In this document: piece after piece, positions 52,123 to 63,584 of the stretch | Layout: every line of letters begins with the position of its first letter | Numbering within the stretch: position 1 is the stretch's first letter | Origin: CAXBCP01 sp047638395 | GTDB taxonomy: Bacteria > Pseudomonadota > Alphaproteobacteria > MPNO01 > UBA830 | Length of the DNA: 64,000 nucleotides | Reading direction: 5' to 3' | Assembly: GCA_047638395.1 (NCBI GenBank) | Contig: JBLIMV010000017.1 | Span: forward strand, 66,897 to 130,896 | Translations under genes and position numbers: made by a program | The notes under the pieces: model-generated | Databases searched by the model: none | What the model was told of the DNA's origin: nothing | Seen by the model: the letters and a program-made list of their open reading frames with translations, nothing else

Positions 52123-53382
52123 TCAGACGGCGAGCAGAATGCGTTCGGGATTTTCGATGCATTCCTTTACGCGGACGAGGAACGTCACGGCTTCGCGACC
52201 ATCGATGATGCGATGGTCATAGGACAGCGCGACATACATCATCGGACGGATTTCGATTGAATCGCCAACCGCGACCGGGCGACGATCAATTTTGTGCATC
52301 CCCAGAATACCGGATTGCGGCGGGTTCAGAATCGGCGTGGACATCAGCGAGCCGTATACGCCACCATTCGTAATCGTAAACGTGCCGCCAGTCAGCTCAT
52401 CCATACCGAGCTTGCCGTCCCGCGCCTTCAGGCCGAGTTCGGTGATGCCTTTTTCGACATCCGCGAAAGATTTTTTATCGGCATCGCGCAACACCGGCAC
52501 AACCAGGCCCTGTTCTGTGCCAACGGCAACGCCAATATCGTAGTAGTTCTTGTAAATCAGCTCGTCGCCGTCGATTTCACCGTTCACAGCGGGCAGTTCC
52601 TGCAACGCGACGATACAGGCTTTGACGAAGAATGACATGAAGCCAAGCCGGCAGCCATGGCGTTTTTCAAAATCCGCCTGAAATTGTTTGCGCGCCGCCA
52701 TGACGTTGGTCATGTCGATTTCGTTGAATGTGGTCAGCATCGCGGCCGTGTTCTGCGCCTCTTTGAGACGTTCAGCGATCCGCTTGCGCAAACGGGTCAT
52801 CTTCACGCGTTCCTCGCGCGGGTCTTCTGCACGGGGCGCGGAAGGCGCTGCCGGTTTTGCAGCGGGCGCGGGCGCAGGGGCCGCCGCGGACACTGCCGCG
52901 CCGACGCCGTCTTTCATAAACATCAGGACATCGCCTTTGGTCAGGCGTCCGTCTTTGCCGGTGCCACTGATCTGGCCGGCATCGAGATTGTTTTCATCGA
53001 TCAGCTTGCGAACGGCAGGCGACAGCTTGTCCTTGTCATCGTCGTCTGATGCGGTAGCAGCAGATGCTGCTTCGGCAGGCTTTGCCGCTTCCGCCGGTGC
53101 CGGTGCTTCAGCTGCGGCTTCCGCCTTCTTGGTCGGTGCAGCCCCGCCCTCGCCGATCATGCCGAGCAATGCGCCGACTTCGACGTTATCGCCTTCTTTC
53201 GCTGCGATCTCGCTCAGCGTACCGGCCGTGCTTGCATTGACTTCGAGCGTCACCTTGTCGGTTTCCAGCTCCAGGATGGGCTCATCGACGGCGACCGCGT
53301 CGCCTTCCGCCTTGAACCATTTGGCAACGGTCGCTTCGGTGACGGATTCGCCAAGTGTGGGAACGATAATTTCAGTGGCCAT
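52123..53382 (-). CDS. odhB: 2-oxoglutarate dehydrogenase E2 (dihydrolipoyl succinyltransferase)
   Basis: The 419-residue E2 core enzyme has one lipoyl domain with the lipoylated Lys in ETDKVTLEV near residue 43, an Ala/Pro-rich linker, a peripheral-subunit binding domain (LSPAVRKLIDENNLD), and a second linker. The catalytic domain ends with the HxxxDG motif SYDHRIIDGREA. It transfers succinyl from lipoamide to CoA. Located 35 bp after odhA and 15 bp before lpdA. Confidence 0.98.
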   Translation of the reverse strand: MATEIIVPTLGESVTEATVAKWFKAEGDAVAVDEPILELETDKVTLEVNASTAGTLSEIAAKEGDNVEVGALLGMIGEGGAAPTKKAEAAAEAPAPAEAAKPAEAASAATASDDDDKDKLSPAVRKLIDENNLDAGQISGTGKDGRLTKGDVLMFMKDGVGAAVSAAAPAPAPAAKPAAPSAPRAEDPREERVKMTRLRKRIAERLKEAQNTAAMLTTFNEIDMTNVMAARKQFQADFEKRHGCRLGFMSFFVKACIVALQELPAVNGEIDGDELIYKNYYDIGVAVGTEQGLVVPVLRDADKKSFADVEKGITELGLKARDGKLGMDELTGGTFTITNGGVYGSLMSTPILNPPQSGILGMHKIDRRPVAVGDSIEIRPMMYVALSYDHRIIDGREAVTFLVRVKECIENPERILLAV

Positions 53383-53417
53383 GTTCTATTTGCTCCTGGA
53401 GCAGGCTAGTCGTTTGA

Positions 53418-56300
53418 TCAGATTGTCAGGGCTTCGGAAATCAGCGCCTGCTGTTCCGCATTATGCTTGCCGAGTGAGCCCGTCGCCGGAGAAGCTGCTT
53501 CGGGACGGCCGACGTAAACCGGACGCTCGGCGTCCACATCGATATTCCCGAGAAGCTCTTCGATCCGCCGGTCGAGGAAATGCCAGGCACCCATATTCTT
53601 GGGCTCTTCCTGACACCAGATGACGTCGGCATTGGGATACTTCTTCAGCTCTTTTGACAGTGAGACACTGGGGAACGGATAAAGCTGTTCCATTCGTACC
53701 AGGGCAACGTTGCCGATATTTGCCTCTTCGCGCGCGGCCAGCAGATCGTAATAGATCTTGCCCGTGCACAGGACGATGCGTTTCACTTTGGCGTCTGCAA
53801 CAAGATCACCGCAATCCGGCAGTACGCGATTGAACGACGTGCCCGGCCCGAATTCTTCAAGCTTTGAGACCGCCCTTTTATGACGCAGCAACGATTTCGG
53901 CGTCATGATAACCAGCGGTTTACGGAAATCGCGATGAATCTGGCGCCGCAAGGCATGGAAATAGTTCGCCGGTGTCGTGATATTGCAGACCTGCCAGTTG
54001 TCTTCGGCACATTGCTGCAGATACCGTTCCAGCCGTGCTGACGAATGTTCCGGCCCCTGGCCTTCAAAGCCATGCGGCAACAACATCACCAGTCCCGACA
54101 TACGGAGCCATTTGGATTCGCCCGATGAAATGAACTGGTCGAAAATAAACTGCGCACCGTTGGCGAAATCGCCAAACTGAGCTTCCCACAAGACCAGCAC
54201 GTCCGGGTCGGCAAGAGTCATGCCGTATTCGAAACCAAGTACAGCAACTTCAGACAGGGTTGAGTTGCGGGCGATAAATTTGGCCTGATTACCCGGACGG
54301 ATCTGTTCGAGCGGGATGAATACCTTCTCGTTTTCCTGATCCGTTGCAACCACGTGGCGCTGAGAAAACGTACCGCGCGCGACATCCTGCCCACTAAGCC
54401 GGACAAGATGGTTTTCCGTCAGCAATGTTCCAAAGGCAAGCGATTCACCGGTTGCCCAGTCGATACCTTCGCCGGCCTCGATGGCCTTCTTTCGGTTGCC
54501 AAAGAACCGCTTCAGCTTGGGATTCAGATTGAAGTCTTCGGGGACGGTCGAAATCGCCTTGCCGACTTCGTTCAGCAATTCCATCGACACATCCGTCTTG
54601 CCCCTGCGTTCCTCGGCGGAGGGCGCGGTAGTCTTGCCCTGCCACTTGCCTTCGAGCCAATCGGCTTTGTTCGGCTTGTAGGACGTGGAGGCTTCGAAAT
54701 CTTCGTCAAGCTTGGCGCGAACCCGCGCCTGAATTTCGGCGACCTCTTCTTCGGTGACAACATTCTCGGAAATCAGTTGGTTGGCATAGAGCTGGCGAAC
54801 GGTCGGATGATCCGCGATCGCCTTGTACATTTTGGGCTGGGTAAATGCCGGCTCGTCGCCTTCGTTATGGCCGAAACGGCGGTAGCACCACATGTCGATT
54901 ACGACGTCCTTGCGGAACTCGTCGCGGAATTCAGCAGCGATGCGGCTGACATGGATGACGGCTTCGACATCGTCGCCGTTCACATGGAAAATCGGCGCCT
55001 GCGCCATCTTGGCGATCTCGGTTGGATAGCGTGACGTGCGCGTCGCACCTGGATTGGTCGTAAACCCGATCTGGTTATTGACCACGACGTGCATCGTACC
55101 GCCGGTGCGATATCCCTTGATGTCCGACAGCCCGAAAGTTTCGGCAACGATGCCCTGGCCACCGAATGCGGCATCGCCATGCATCAGCAGACCCATCACC
55201 TTGCGGCGTTCTGAATCGCCGCGCTGGCGCTGTTTCGCGCGGACCTTGCCGACCACGACCGGGTCAACCGCTTCAAGATGGGACGGGTTTGCTGCCAGCG
55301 ACAGGTGAACCTGCTTGCCGTCGAATTCACGGTCCGCAGACGTCCCAAGATGATATTTCACATCTCCAGAGCCCTGGACGTCTTCGGGTTTGGCAGAAGT
55401 CCCCTGGAATTCGGAGAAGATCGCAGAGAACGGCTTTTTCATCACGTTCGCCAGCACGTTGAGCCGCCCACGATGGGGCATGCCGATCACGACCTCTTCC
55501 ACGCCGAGTTGCGTGCCGCGCTTCAGGATCTGTTCAAGACCGGGGACGAGAGATTCCGCGCCGTCGAGCCCGAAGCGTTTGGTACCTGTATATTTCACGT
55601 TCAGAAACTGCTCGAACGTTTCGGCCTCTGTCAGGCGTTCGAGGATGGTGATCTTCCCCATATCGGTGAAGTCGGTCTGGTTGCGCGTGCCCTCGATCCG
55701 GTCCTGGATCCACACCTTTTCCTCGGTCGAGGTCATATGCATGTATTCGACGCCGATATGACCGCAATAGGTCGTGCGGACCTTTTCGACGATATCGCGA
55801 AGCGGCGCTTTTTCGCCAAGACCGAGCCGGTCGTGAATGTAAATCTCACGGTCGTAATCGGCTTCGCTGAAGCCATAAGACTCCGGATCAAGCTCCGTAT
55901 GGCTCAATGGCATTTCCAGCCCCAGCGGATCGAGCTCTGCATACAGATGACCGCGCACGCGGTGCGAGCGGATAATCATCAGTGCCTGAATTGAATCGCG
56001 GGTCACATCACTGAGGATATGCCCAGGTGCCGCGCCATTCGCCGCATGGCCCTTCGCACCGTTGGTTTTCATCACCTCGGCGGCTGTTTCAGTGCCGATG
56101 ACGGCCGTACCGTTCGGCGCCCAGCTGGCACCCTGAAGGTCCTTGAGAACGTCTGGCGCCTCGTCCTTCAACTCATCGAAGAATGCTGCCCATTCAGGAT
56201 CAACCGTTGCCGGTTTTTCAAGATAACGCGCGTAAAGTTCCGCCACGAAAGTGCTGTTCGCACTCGTGAGAAACGAAGTCTTGTCTAACAGTCCGGTCAT
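53418..56300 (-). CDS. odhA: 2-oxoglutarate dehydrogenase E1
   Basis: The 960-residue thiamine diphosphate enzyme decarboxylates 2-oxoglutarate. Features include the N-terminal E1o signature FVAELYARYLEKPATVDPEW, the core HRVRGHLYAELDPLGL, IGMPHRGRLNVLANVMKKP, the TPP-binding GDAAFGGQGIVAETFGLS segment, and the C-terminal QYP-like MEQLYPFPS. ATG 56300 with CCGGAG before it is chosen over a longer GTG-type start. It begins 75 bp after sucD, and is the first subunit of an odhA-odhB-lpdA set. Confidence 0.98.
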   Translation of the reverse strand: MTGLLDKTSFLTSANSTFVAELYARYLEKPATVDPEWAAFFDELKDEAPDVLKDLQGASWAPNGTAVIGTETAAEVMKTNGAKGHAANGAAPGHILSDVTRDSIQALMIIRSHRVRGHLYAELDPLGLEMPLSHTELDPESYGFSEADYDREIYIHDRLGLGEKAPLRDIVEKVRTTYCGHIGVEYMHMTSTEEKVWIQDRIEGTRNQTDFTDMGKITILERLTEAETFEQFLNVKYTGTKRFGLDGAESLVPGLEQILKRGTQLGVEEVVIGMPHRGRLNVLANVMKKPFSAIFSEFQGTSAKPEDVQGSGDVKYHLGTSADREFDGKQVHLSLAANPSHLEAVDPVVVGKVRAKQRQRGDSERRKVMGLLMHGDAAFGGQGIVAETFGLSDIKGYRTGGTMHVVVNNQIGFTTNPGATRTSRYPTEIAKMAQAPIFHVNGDDVEAVIHVSRIAAEFRDEFRKDVVIDMWCYRRFGHNEGDEPAFTQPKMYKAIADHPTVRQLYANQLISENVVTEEEVAEIQARVRAKLDEDFEASTSYKPNKADWLEGKWQGKTTAPSAEERRGKTDVSMELLNEVGKAISTVPEDFNLNPKLKRFFGNRKKAIEAGEGIDWATGESLAFGTLLTENHLVRLSGQDVARGTFSQRHVVATDQENEKVFIPLEQIRPGNQAKFIARNSTLSEVAVLGFEYGMTLADPDVLVLWEAQFGDFANGAQFIFDQFISSGESKWLRMSGLVMLLPHGFEGQGPEHSSARLERYLQQCAEDNWQVCNITTPANYFHALRRQIHRDFRKPLVIMTPKSLLRHKRAVSKLEEFGPGTSFNRVLPDCGDLVADAKVKRIVLCTGKIYYDLLAAREEANIGNVALVRMEQLYPFPSVSLSKELKKYPNADVIWCQEEPKNMGAWHFLDRRIEELLGNIDVDAERPVYVGRPEAASPATGSLGKHNAEQQALISEALTI

Positions 56301-56375
56301 GAACTCCGGCGACGCTGCCGCCGCCCCTCTCACATGCTACACCGCCGGAAAATGCCGGCGCAGTTAGCCCCCGAC

Positions 56376-57250
56376 CTATCCCTTCATCGCCTCTACCATC
56401 GCGTCGCCGATACCGGCGGGCGAATCGGATACCCGTACCCCTGCACTTTTCATGGCTTCGATCTTGTCGTCGGCACCGCCTTTGCCGCCCGATATGATCG
56501 CACCTGCATGACCCATGCGCCGGCCCGGAGGTGCTGTAACACCTGCGATAAAGCCCACGACGGGTTTCTTGGTTTTGGATTGTTTGATGAAGTCGGCCGC
56601 ATCTTCTTCCGCAGAGCCACCAATTTCGCCGATCATGACAATGCCCTGGGTTTCATCGTCCGCCAGGAACAGGTCGATACAATCAACGAAATTCGTTCCA
56701 TTAACGGGATCACCGCCAATGCCGATACACGTCGTCTGGCCAAGCCCCGCCGCCGTCGTCTGAGCGACAGCTTCATAGGTCAGTGTGCCGGAGCGCGAGA
56801 CGATACCGATCGCGCCGCGCTGATGAATGTGGCCCGGCATAATGCCGATCTTGCATTCATCGGGCGTAATGATGCCCGGGCAGTTCGGCCCGATCAGCCG
56901 TGTGTTTGAATTGGCAAGTGCGCGCTTCACACGGACCATGTCGAGCACGGGAATACCTTCGGTGATGCAGATCGCAAGCGGGATATCCGCATCGATCGCT
57001 TCGAGGATGGCATCCGCCGCAAACGGCGGCGGCACATAGATCACGGACGCATTGGCACCGGTCTTACCGACCGCTTCAGCAACCGTATCGAATACCGGAA
57101 GATCCAGATGCTGGGTGCCGCCTTTACCGGGCGTGACACCGCCAACCATCTGCGTGCCGTACGCGATCGCCTGTTCCGAATGAAACGTTCCCTGCGCGCC
57201 AGTGAAGCCCTGACAAATAACTTTCGTGTCTTTTCCGACCAGCACCGACA

Positions 57251-57251
<1 letters not shown>
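56376..57251 (-). CDS. sucD: succinyl-CoA synthetase alpha subunit
   Basis: The 291-residue alpha subunit binds CoA and carries the phosphohistidine. It begins MSVLVGKDTKVICQGFTGAQG (CoA domain), has PGIITPDECKIGIMPG and GTLTYEAVAQTT, and the active-site His in PPGRRMGHAGAI. The ATG shares one base with the sucC stop (TGATG), so the two subunits are translationally coupled. Confidence 0.98.
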
Positions 57252-58447
<1,196 letters not shown>

Positions 58448-58518
58448 AGCCTGACCGTATGCTCCTGCCGGGTTACGAAACCATAAACCCGGTGTGTTAA
58501 GCGATCATTAACCATAAA

Positions 58519-58547
58519 TTCCGCACCGGCAGAATGCCGATGCGGAA
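58519..58547 (-). terminator. hairpin between mdh and sucC
   Basis: TTCCGCACCGGCA (58519-58531) pairs with TGCCGATGCGGAA (58535-58547) with one C-A mismatch and a 3-nt loop. It stands 20 bp past the mdh stop. Only TTTA follows on the minus strand, so readthrough into sucCD is likely; it may fine-tune mdh versus sucCD expression. Confidence 0.5.
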
Positions 58548-58566
58548 AATGGCTATTCACGTCGCA

Positions 58567-59541
58567 TTACTTTGCTTTTTTAGCCGCTTCACGTTCCATT
58601 TTTTTGACGACGTCGACCAGGCCCTGAACGGCTTTGACCGAGTTGTTGAACTGGCGCTTTTCGGCTGCATCCAGTTTAACTTCAACAATACGCTCGATGC
58701 CCTTGGCGCCGATAACGACCGGCACGCCGATATACAGGCCCTTCACGCCGTATTCGCCTTTGAGCATCGCGGCGCAGGGCAGAACGCGTTTCTTGTCCTT
58801 GAGATATGCATCCGCCATTTCGATCGCGGCGGAGGCCGGCGCATAAAACGCGGAGCCGTTACCAAGAAGGCTGACGATCTCACCGCCACCGTCGCGCGTA
58901 CGCTGGACGATTGCATCGAGTTTCTTCTTCGTGGTCCAGCCCATCTTGATCAGATCGGGCAGCGGAATACCGGCAACCGTCGAATAGCGAATTGACGGCA
59001 CCATGGTATCGCCATGACCGCCAAGAACGAACGCTGTCACATCTCTGACCGACACATCGAATTCTTCGGCGAGGAAATACCGGAACCGCGCGCTATCAAG
59101 CACGCCGGCCATGCCGACAACCCGGTTGGACGGCAATCCCGAATGTTTCTGCAGCGCCCAGACCATGGCGTCCAGCGGGTTGGTGATGCAGATCACGAAC
59201 GCGTTGGGCGCATATTTCTTGATGCCTTCGCCGACCTGCTTCATGACGTTCGAATTGATGGCGATCAGATCGTCGCGGCTCATGCCCGGTTTACGGGGGA
59301 TGCCGGCGGTGACGATGATGACGTCCGCATTCTTGATACCGGCATAGGAATTGGCGCCGGTAATCTTTGAATCAAAGCCTTCGACCGGCGAGGATTCGAC
59401 CAGATCGAGGGCTTTCCCCTGCGGGGTCCCTTTCATGATGTCGAAAAGAACGATGTCACCGAGCTCTTTGAGTCCAGCGAGATGTGCAAGCGTGCCGCCG
59501 ATATTGCCGGCGCCGATGAGGGCGATTTTGTTGCGGGCCAT
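58567..59541 (-). CDS. mdh: malate dehydrogenase
   Basis: Mdh interconverts malate and oxaloacetate with NAD. The 324-residue protein is of the lactate-dehydrogenase-like type: GAGNIGG at residues 10-16, the NAD-selecting Asp34 (LFDIMKG), substrate arginines in PRKPGMSRDD (82-91), and catalytic His176 in GGHGDTM. It heads the mdh-sucCDAB-lpd order usual for this class. A zapE gene lies 111 bp upstream. Confidence 0.98.
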   Translation of the reverse strand: MARNKIALIGAGNIGGTLAHLAGLKELGDIVLFDIMKGTPQGKALDLVESSPVEGFDSKITGANSYAGIKNADVIIVTAGIPRKPGMSRDDLIAINSNVMKQVGEGIKKYAPNAFVICITNPLDAMVWALQKHSGLPSNRVVGMAGVLDSARFRYFLAEEFDVSVRDVTAFVLGGHGDTMVPSIRYSTVAGIPLPDLIKMGWTTKKKLDAIVQRTRDGGGEIVSLLGNGSAFYAPASAAIEMADAYLKDKKRVLPCAAMLKGEYGVKGLYIGVPVVIGAKGIERIVEVKLDAAEKRQFNNSVKAVQGLVDVVKKMEREAAKKAK

Positions 59542-59652
59542 GGGTGCTTCCGGAAGCTGTTATGGAAAAATTCTGTCTTCCGGCGGGGTGCCACCGGATC
59601 GCGAGGTTTCTAGCGCCGTTAACCCTGAAGGGCAAGCGCTAGTGGCGGTTTT

Positions 59653-60792
59653 TCACGTGTTTGCGTTCAAATGTGCCGCCTGGATGTACTCTTCGGATTG
59701 CATCTCGATCAGGCGGGACGCCGTGCGTTCGAACGCAAAGGCCGTATCGCCTTCAGGAGACAGTTCGTCGGGTTGTGCTGCAGCGGAGGCGACGAGGTTC
59801 ACCTTATGCTCATAGAGCGCATCGATCAGGGTCACCAGGCGCTTGGATTCGTTGCGTAGGCCCGGCGGCAGCATCGGAATGCCCGACAGAATGACCGTGT
59901 GATACGCCTTGGCGATGGCAAGATAATCCGGTGCGCCCAACGGCTTCTCGCACAGATCGGCGAAGGTAAACCGGGCGACACCCTTTGCCGCCAATGGCAC
60001 AATTACCTTGCGCCCGGTCGCTATCAATTCGGCGGGCTCCCCTGCGGCCTTGTCGGTCAGCGCGCCGAAGGCGGCATCCAGCGCGGCATCGGCCTCCGGG
60101 CAAAGCGGCGTGTGATAGACGCCCATATCGACAAGCCGGTCCCGGCGGTAATCGCGCTCGGCTTCGAGTTCCAGAATGTCGATGCGGCCTTTGAGGATTT
60201 CGATAAACGGCAGGAAACGGTCACGCTGCAAGCCACCCGGGTACAGATCGTCCGGATGCCGGTTGCTGGTGGCAACGACGACGACGCCCTCGTCGAACAA
60301 GCCCTCGAACAGCCGGCCAAGGATCATGGCATCAGCGATGTTATCGACCTGGAATTCGTCAAAACAGATCAGCCAGGTTTCCTTCGCGATTTCCGCAGCG
60401 ATTTTGGGCAACGGGTCCTGCAACTTGCCGTCGCGCTGGCGCCAGCGATGCATGGTGTCATGGATTTCGAGCATAAATTCATGGAAATGAACCCGGCGCC
60501 GGTGATCACCTGCAATAGATTCATAGAACAGATCCATCAGCATGGATTTGCCGCGCCCGACAGGGCCGTAAAGATACAACCCCTGCGGCGCCGGTTCAGC
60601 AGGTCGCCGCGTGAGCCCAAGGCGGTCACGCCAGCCCGAGCCGCCACCCGCCGGCTTGTACGCGCTGAGGGCATGCCAGAGAGATTGCAGCTTTTCCGCC
60701 GCCAGCGCCTGGACGGCGTCGTGATGCAGATCCCCGTCGCGATTCATTTCACGATAGGCGAACAGGGGACCTTTTGAGCTGGTATCGGACAT
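59653..60792 (-). CDS. zapE: cell division protein ZapE (AFG1-like ATPase)
   Basis: ZapE is an AFG1-family ATPase that interacts with FtsZ at the constricting septum. The 379-residue protein has Walker A in YGPVGRGKSMLMDLF and Walker B in ICFDEFQVDNIADAM. The sensor region VVVATSNRHPDDLYPGGLQRD is diagnostic, and GVYHTPLCPEAD and CEKPLGAPDYLAIA follow. It is set between the sdh and mdh genes, its usual location in alphaproteobacteria. Confidence 0.95.
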   Translation of the reverse strand: MSDTSSKGPLFAYREMNRDGDLHHDAVQALAAEKLQSLWHALSAYKPAGGGSGWRDRLGLTRRPAEPAPQGLYLYGPVGRGKSMLMDLFYESIAGDHRRRVHFHEFMLEIHDTMHRWRQRDGKLQDPLPKIAAEIAKETWLICFDEFQVDNIADAMILGRLFEGLFDEGVVVVATSNRHPDDLYPGGLQRDRFLPFIEILKGRIDILELEAERDYRRDRLVDMGVYHTPLCPEADAALDAAFGALTDKAAGEPAELIATGRKVIVPLAAKGVARFTFADLCEKPLGAPDYLAIAKAYHTVILSGIPMLPPGLRNESKRLVTLIDALYEHKVNLVASAAAQPDELSPEGDTAFAFERTASRLIEMQSEEYIQAAHLNANT

Positions 60793-60902
60793 ATTGATTT
60801 CGAACGGTTCAGGGAAAGCGCGGCATGGATAGCGGAACCGGGCAGACGATCAAGTTAAAACACGGAAGTTACATCACAGACCGGATAACGATGGGTAAAA
60901 AG

Positions 60903-60932
60903 AAAAGGGCCACGTTCGCACGCGGCCCTTTT
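60903..60932 (-). terminator. rho-independent terminator of the sdh operon
   Basis: AAAAGGGCC (60903-60911) pairs with GGCCCTTTT (60924-60932) with a GC-rich inner stem. On the minus strand it is followed by TCTTTTT. It lies 27 bp past the sdhB stop, so it ends the sdhCDAB transcript. The structure would also work on the other strand. Confidence 0.85.
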
Positions 60933-60958
60933 CCTATTTCAGCGTTACCGCTCAAGAA

Positions 60959-61738
60959 TTAGCGCCGCTCCACCATCGCCTGCTTGATGTCGGCAATTGC
61001 CTTGGCGGGGTTCAGACCCTTCGGGCAGGTTTTGGTGCAATTCATGATGGTGTGGCAGCGATACAACCGGAACGGATCTTCAAGCTCATCGAGCCGGTCG
61101 CCGGTTGCCTCATCGCGCGAATCCTGAATCCACCGATTGGCCTGCAGCAGCACCGCGGGACCGAGGTAACGATCGCTGTTCCACCAGTAGCTCGGGCAGG
61201 CCGTCGTGCAGCAGAAGCACAGGATGCATTCCCACATACCGTCGAGTTTTGCGCGCTCTTCCGGTGACTGCAGGCGTTCCTTGCCCGGTGTCGGCTGGCT
61301 GTCGGATTTCAGCCATGGTTCGATAGACCGGTACTGGGCGTATGCCTGCGTCAGGTCAGGCACCAGGTCCTTGACCACCGGCATATGCGGCAGCGGATAG
61401 ACCTTCACGTCGCCCTTTACCTCGTCAAGAAACTTGGTGCAGGCCAGCGTATTGGTGCCATCGATATTCATCGCGCAGGAACCGCAGACGCCTTCGCGGC
61501 AGGACCGGCGGAAAGTCAGCGTCGGGTCGATCTCGTTCTTGATCTTGATGACCGCATCAAGAACCATCGGTCCGCAATCGTCGAGATCAACCGTATAGGT
61601 ATCGACCTGCGGGGTCTCCCCATCATCGCCGTTCCAGCGGTATACGCGAAAAGATTTAGGCCGCTTGGCACCGGCGGCAGCTGGCCAGGTTTTGCCTTCG
61701 CGGACCTTCGAATTTTTGGGAAGTGAGAATTCGACCAT
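60959..61738 (-). CDS. sdhB: succinate dehydrogenase iron-sulfur subunit
   Basis: SdhB relays electrons from FAD to quinone. The 259-residue protein has a [2Fe-2S] site CREGVCGSCAMNIDG, a [4Fe-4S] site CILCFCCTTACPSYW and a [3Fe-4S] site CHTIMNCTKTCPKGLNP. GAGGTAAATTTG precedes ATG 61738; a TTG one codon earlier is ignored. It is the last sdh gene, 10 bp after sdhA. Confidence 0.98.
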   Translation of the reverse strand: MVEFSLPKNSKVREGKTWPAAAGAKRPKSFRVYRWNGDDGETPQVDTYTVDLDDCGPMVLDAVIKIKNEIDPTLTFRRSCREGVCGSCAMNIDGTNTLACTKFLDEVKGDVKVYPLPHMPVVKDLVPDLTQAYAQYRSIEPWLKSDSQPTPGKERLQSPEERAKLDGMWECILCFCCTTACPSYWWNSDRYLGPAVLLQANRWIQDSRDEATGDRLDELEDPFRLYRCHTIMNCTKTCPKGLNPAKAIADIKQAMVERR

Positions 61739-61748
61739 CAAATTTACC

Positions 61749-63545
61749 TCAGTATACCCGTGCTTTGGGCGGCACAGCCTTGACGTCGTCGGTCATCGTC
61801 TCGGTGTGAACCGGGCGGTAATCGATACGGCTGGTGCCATCTTCATTGAGCCACACATAGGTGTGCTTCATCCAGTTTTCGTCGTCGCGATCCGGGAAAT
61901 CTTCGCGCGCGTGACCGCCGCGGCTTTCCTTGCGGTTGATCGCGCTATCGAGGCTAACCACCGCCTGCGCCAGCAGGTTGTCATATTCGAGCGTCTCGGC
62001 GAGATCGGAATTCCAGATCAACGACGTGTCGCTTACCTTGATGTCGTCGTTCTTGGCCCAAAGCGACGTCAGCCTATCGCGGCCTTCCTGCATCAGCTCA
62101 CCGGTACGGAATACGGCGCAATGCGCCTGCATGGTGGCCTGCATCTCAGCACGCAGTTCGGAGGTCGGCGTGGTGCCCTTGGCAAAACGCCGGGCATCGA
62201 AACGTGCCAGTGCTTCTTCGCCGGCATTCTCCGGCAATTCCGGCTGTTTCTGACCGGGTGTGATCATTTCAGCAGCGCGGTCGCCCGCGGCACGGCCGAA
62301 CACGACCAGATCGAGCAGCGAGTTCGAGCCGAGGCGGTTAGCGCCATGCACCGACACGCAGGCCGCTTCGCCAATGGCCATCAGACCCGGCTGGATCTGT
62401 TCGGGACCGTCGGCTCCGGGCTGCACCATCTCACCCTGATACGTCGTCGGGATGCCGCCCATGTTGTAATGCACCGTCGGGATCACGGGGATTGCTTCCT
62501 TCGTGACATCGACGCCGGCGAAGATACGCGCGGTTTCGGAAATACCCGGCAGGCGCTGGTTGATGATATCGGCATCGAGATGTTCGATATGCAGATGGAT
62601 ATGATCGCCGTCCGCGCCGACACCCCGGCCGTCACGGATCTCCATCGTCATTGCTCGGCTGACAACATCGCGGGATGCGAGGTCCTTTGCCGATGGTGCG
62701 AAACGTTCCATGAAACGTTCGCCCTCTGAATTGGTCAGGTAACCGCCTTCGCCACGCACACCTTCGGTGATCAGGCAGCCCGCGCCGTAAATACCGGTCG
62801 GGTGGAACTGAATGAATTCCATATCTTCGAGCGGAAGACCTGCGCGCAGGACCATCGCCGATCCATCGCCGGTCTGCGTATGCGCGCCCGTGCACGAGAA
62901 ATAGGCGCGGCCATAGCCGCCCGTCGCAATAACGACCTGATTGGCACGGAAACGGTGAATCGTGCCGTCATCCAGGTTCCACGCCATGATGCCACGACAG
63001 ACACCGTCATCGTCCATAATCAGGTCTAGACCCATATATTCGATGAAGAATTCGGCGTCGTGTTTGAGTGACTGCTGATACAACGTGTGCAGGATCGCAT
63101 GGCCGGTACGGTCAGCCGCCGCAGCGGTGCGCTGCGCGGGCGGACCTTCGCCGTACTGCGTGGTCATGCCACCGAACGGGCGCTGATAAATCTCACCCTT
63201 TTCGGTCCGTGAAAACGGCACACCGTAATGTTCAAGTTCCAGTACCGCCGGAATCGCTTCGCGGCACATATATTCAATAGCGTCCTGGTCGCCGAGCCAG
63301 TCGGCGCCCTTTACCGTGTCGTAGAAATGCCAGCGCCAGTCGTCCTCGCTCATATTCGCGAGCGCGGCAGATATACCGCCCTGTGCGGCAACGGTATGGC
63401 TACGCGTCGGGAAGACCTTGGAAATGCAGGCTGTCCGCAGGCCTTTGAGGGCCATACCGAAAGTAGCCCGAAGCCCGGCGCCGCCGGCACCCAGTACGAC
63501 GACGTCGTAGGTATGGTCGATGATCTCGTATGCGTTGGTATTCAT
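61749..63545 (-). CDS. sdhA: succinate dehydrogenase flavoprotein subunit
   Basis: SdhA oxidises succinate to fumarate. The 598-residue protein has the FAD loop VVLGAGGAGLRATFGMALKG and the covalent-FAD His in RSHTVAAQGGISAAL. It also shows the active-site HPTGIYGAGCLITEGVRGEGG and NRLGSNSLLDLVVFGRAAG. The C-terminal RGGHAREDFPDRDDENWMK is standard for SdhA. Adjacent to sdhD and sdhB. Confidence 0.98.
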   Translation of the reverse strand: MNTNAYEIIDHTYDVVVLGAGGAGLRATFGMALKGLRTACISKVFPTRSHTVAAQGGISAALANMSEDDWRWHFYDTVKGADWLGDQDAIEYMCREAIPAVLELEHYGVPFSRTEKGEIYQRPFGGMTTQYGEGPPAQRTAAAADRTGHAILHTLYQQSLKHDAEFFIEYMGLDLIMDDDGVCRGIMAWNLDDGTIHRFRANQVVIATGGYGRAYFSCTGAHTQTGDGSAMVLRAGLPLEDMEFIQFHPTGIYGAGCLITEGVRGEGGYLTNSEGERFMERFAPSAKDLASRDVVSRAMTMEIRDGRGVGADGDHIHLHIEHLDADIINQRLPGISETARIFAGVDVTKEAIPVIPTVHYNMGGIPTTYQGEMVQPGADGPEQIQPGLMAIGEAACVSVHGANRLGSNSLLDLVVFGRAAGDRAAEMITPGQKQPELPENAGEEALARFDARRFAKGTTPTSELRAEMQATMQAHCAVFRTGELMQEGRDRLTSLWAKNDDIKVSDTSLIWNSDLAETLEYDNLLAQAVVSLDSAINRKESRGGHAREDFPDRDDENWMKHTYVWLNEDGTSRIDYRPVHTETMTDDVKAVPPKARVY

Positions 63546-63584
63546 GACGATCCTGTGCGCGATCCTGTAGCCCGGTCGGCAGCG

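Noticed and set aside
59574..59652. Extra gene between mdh and zapE
   Set aside because: The 111-bp gap has no ORF with a ribosome site or protein-like composition.
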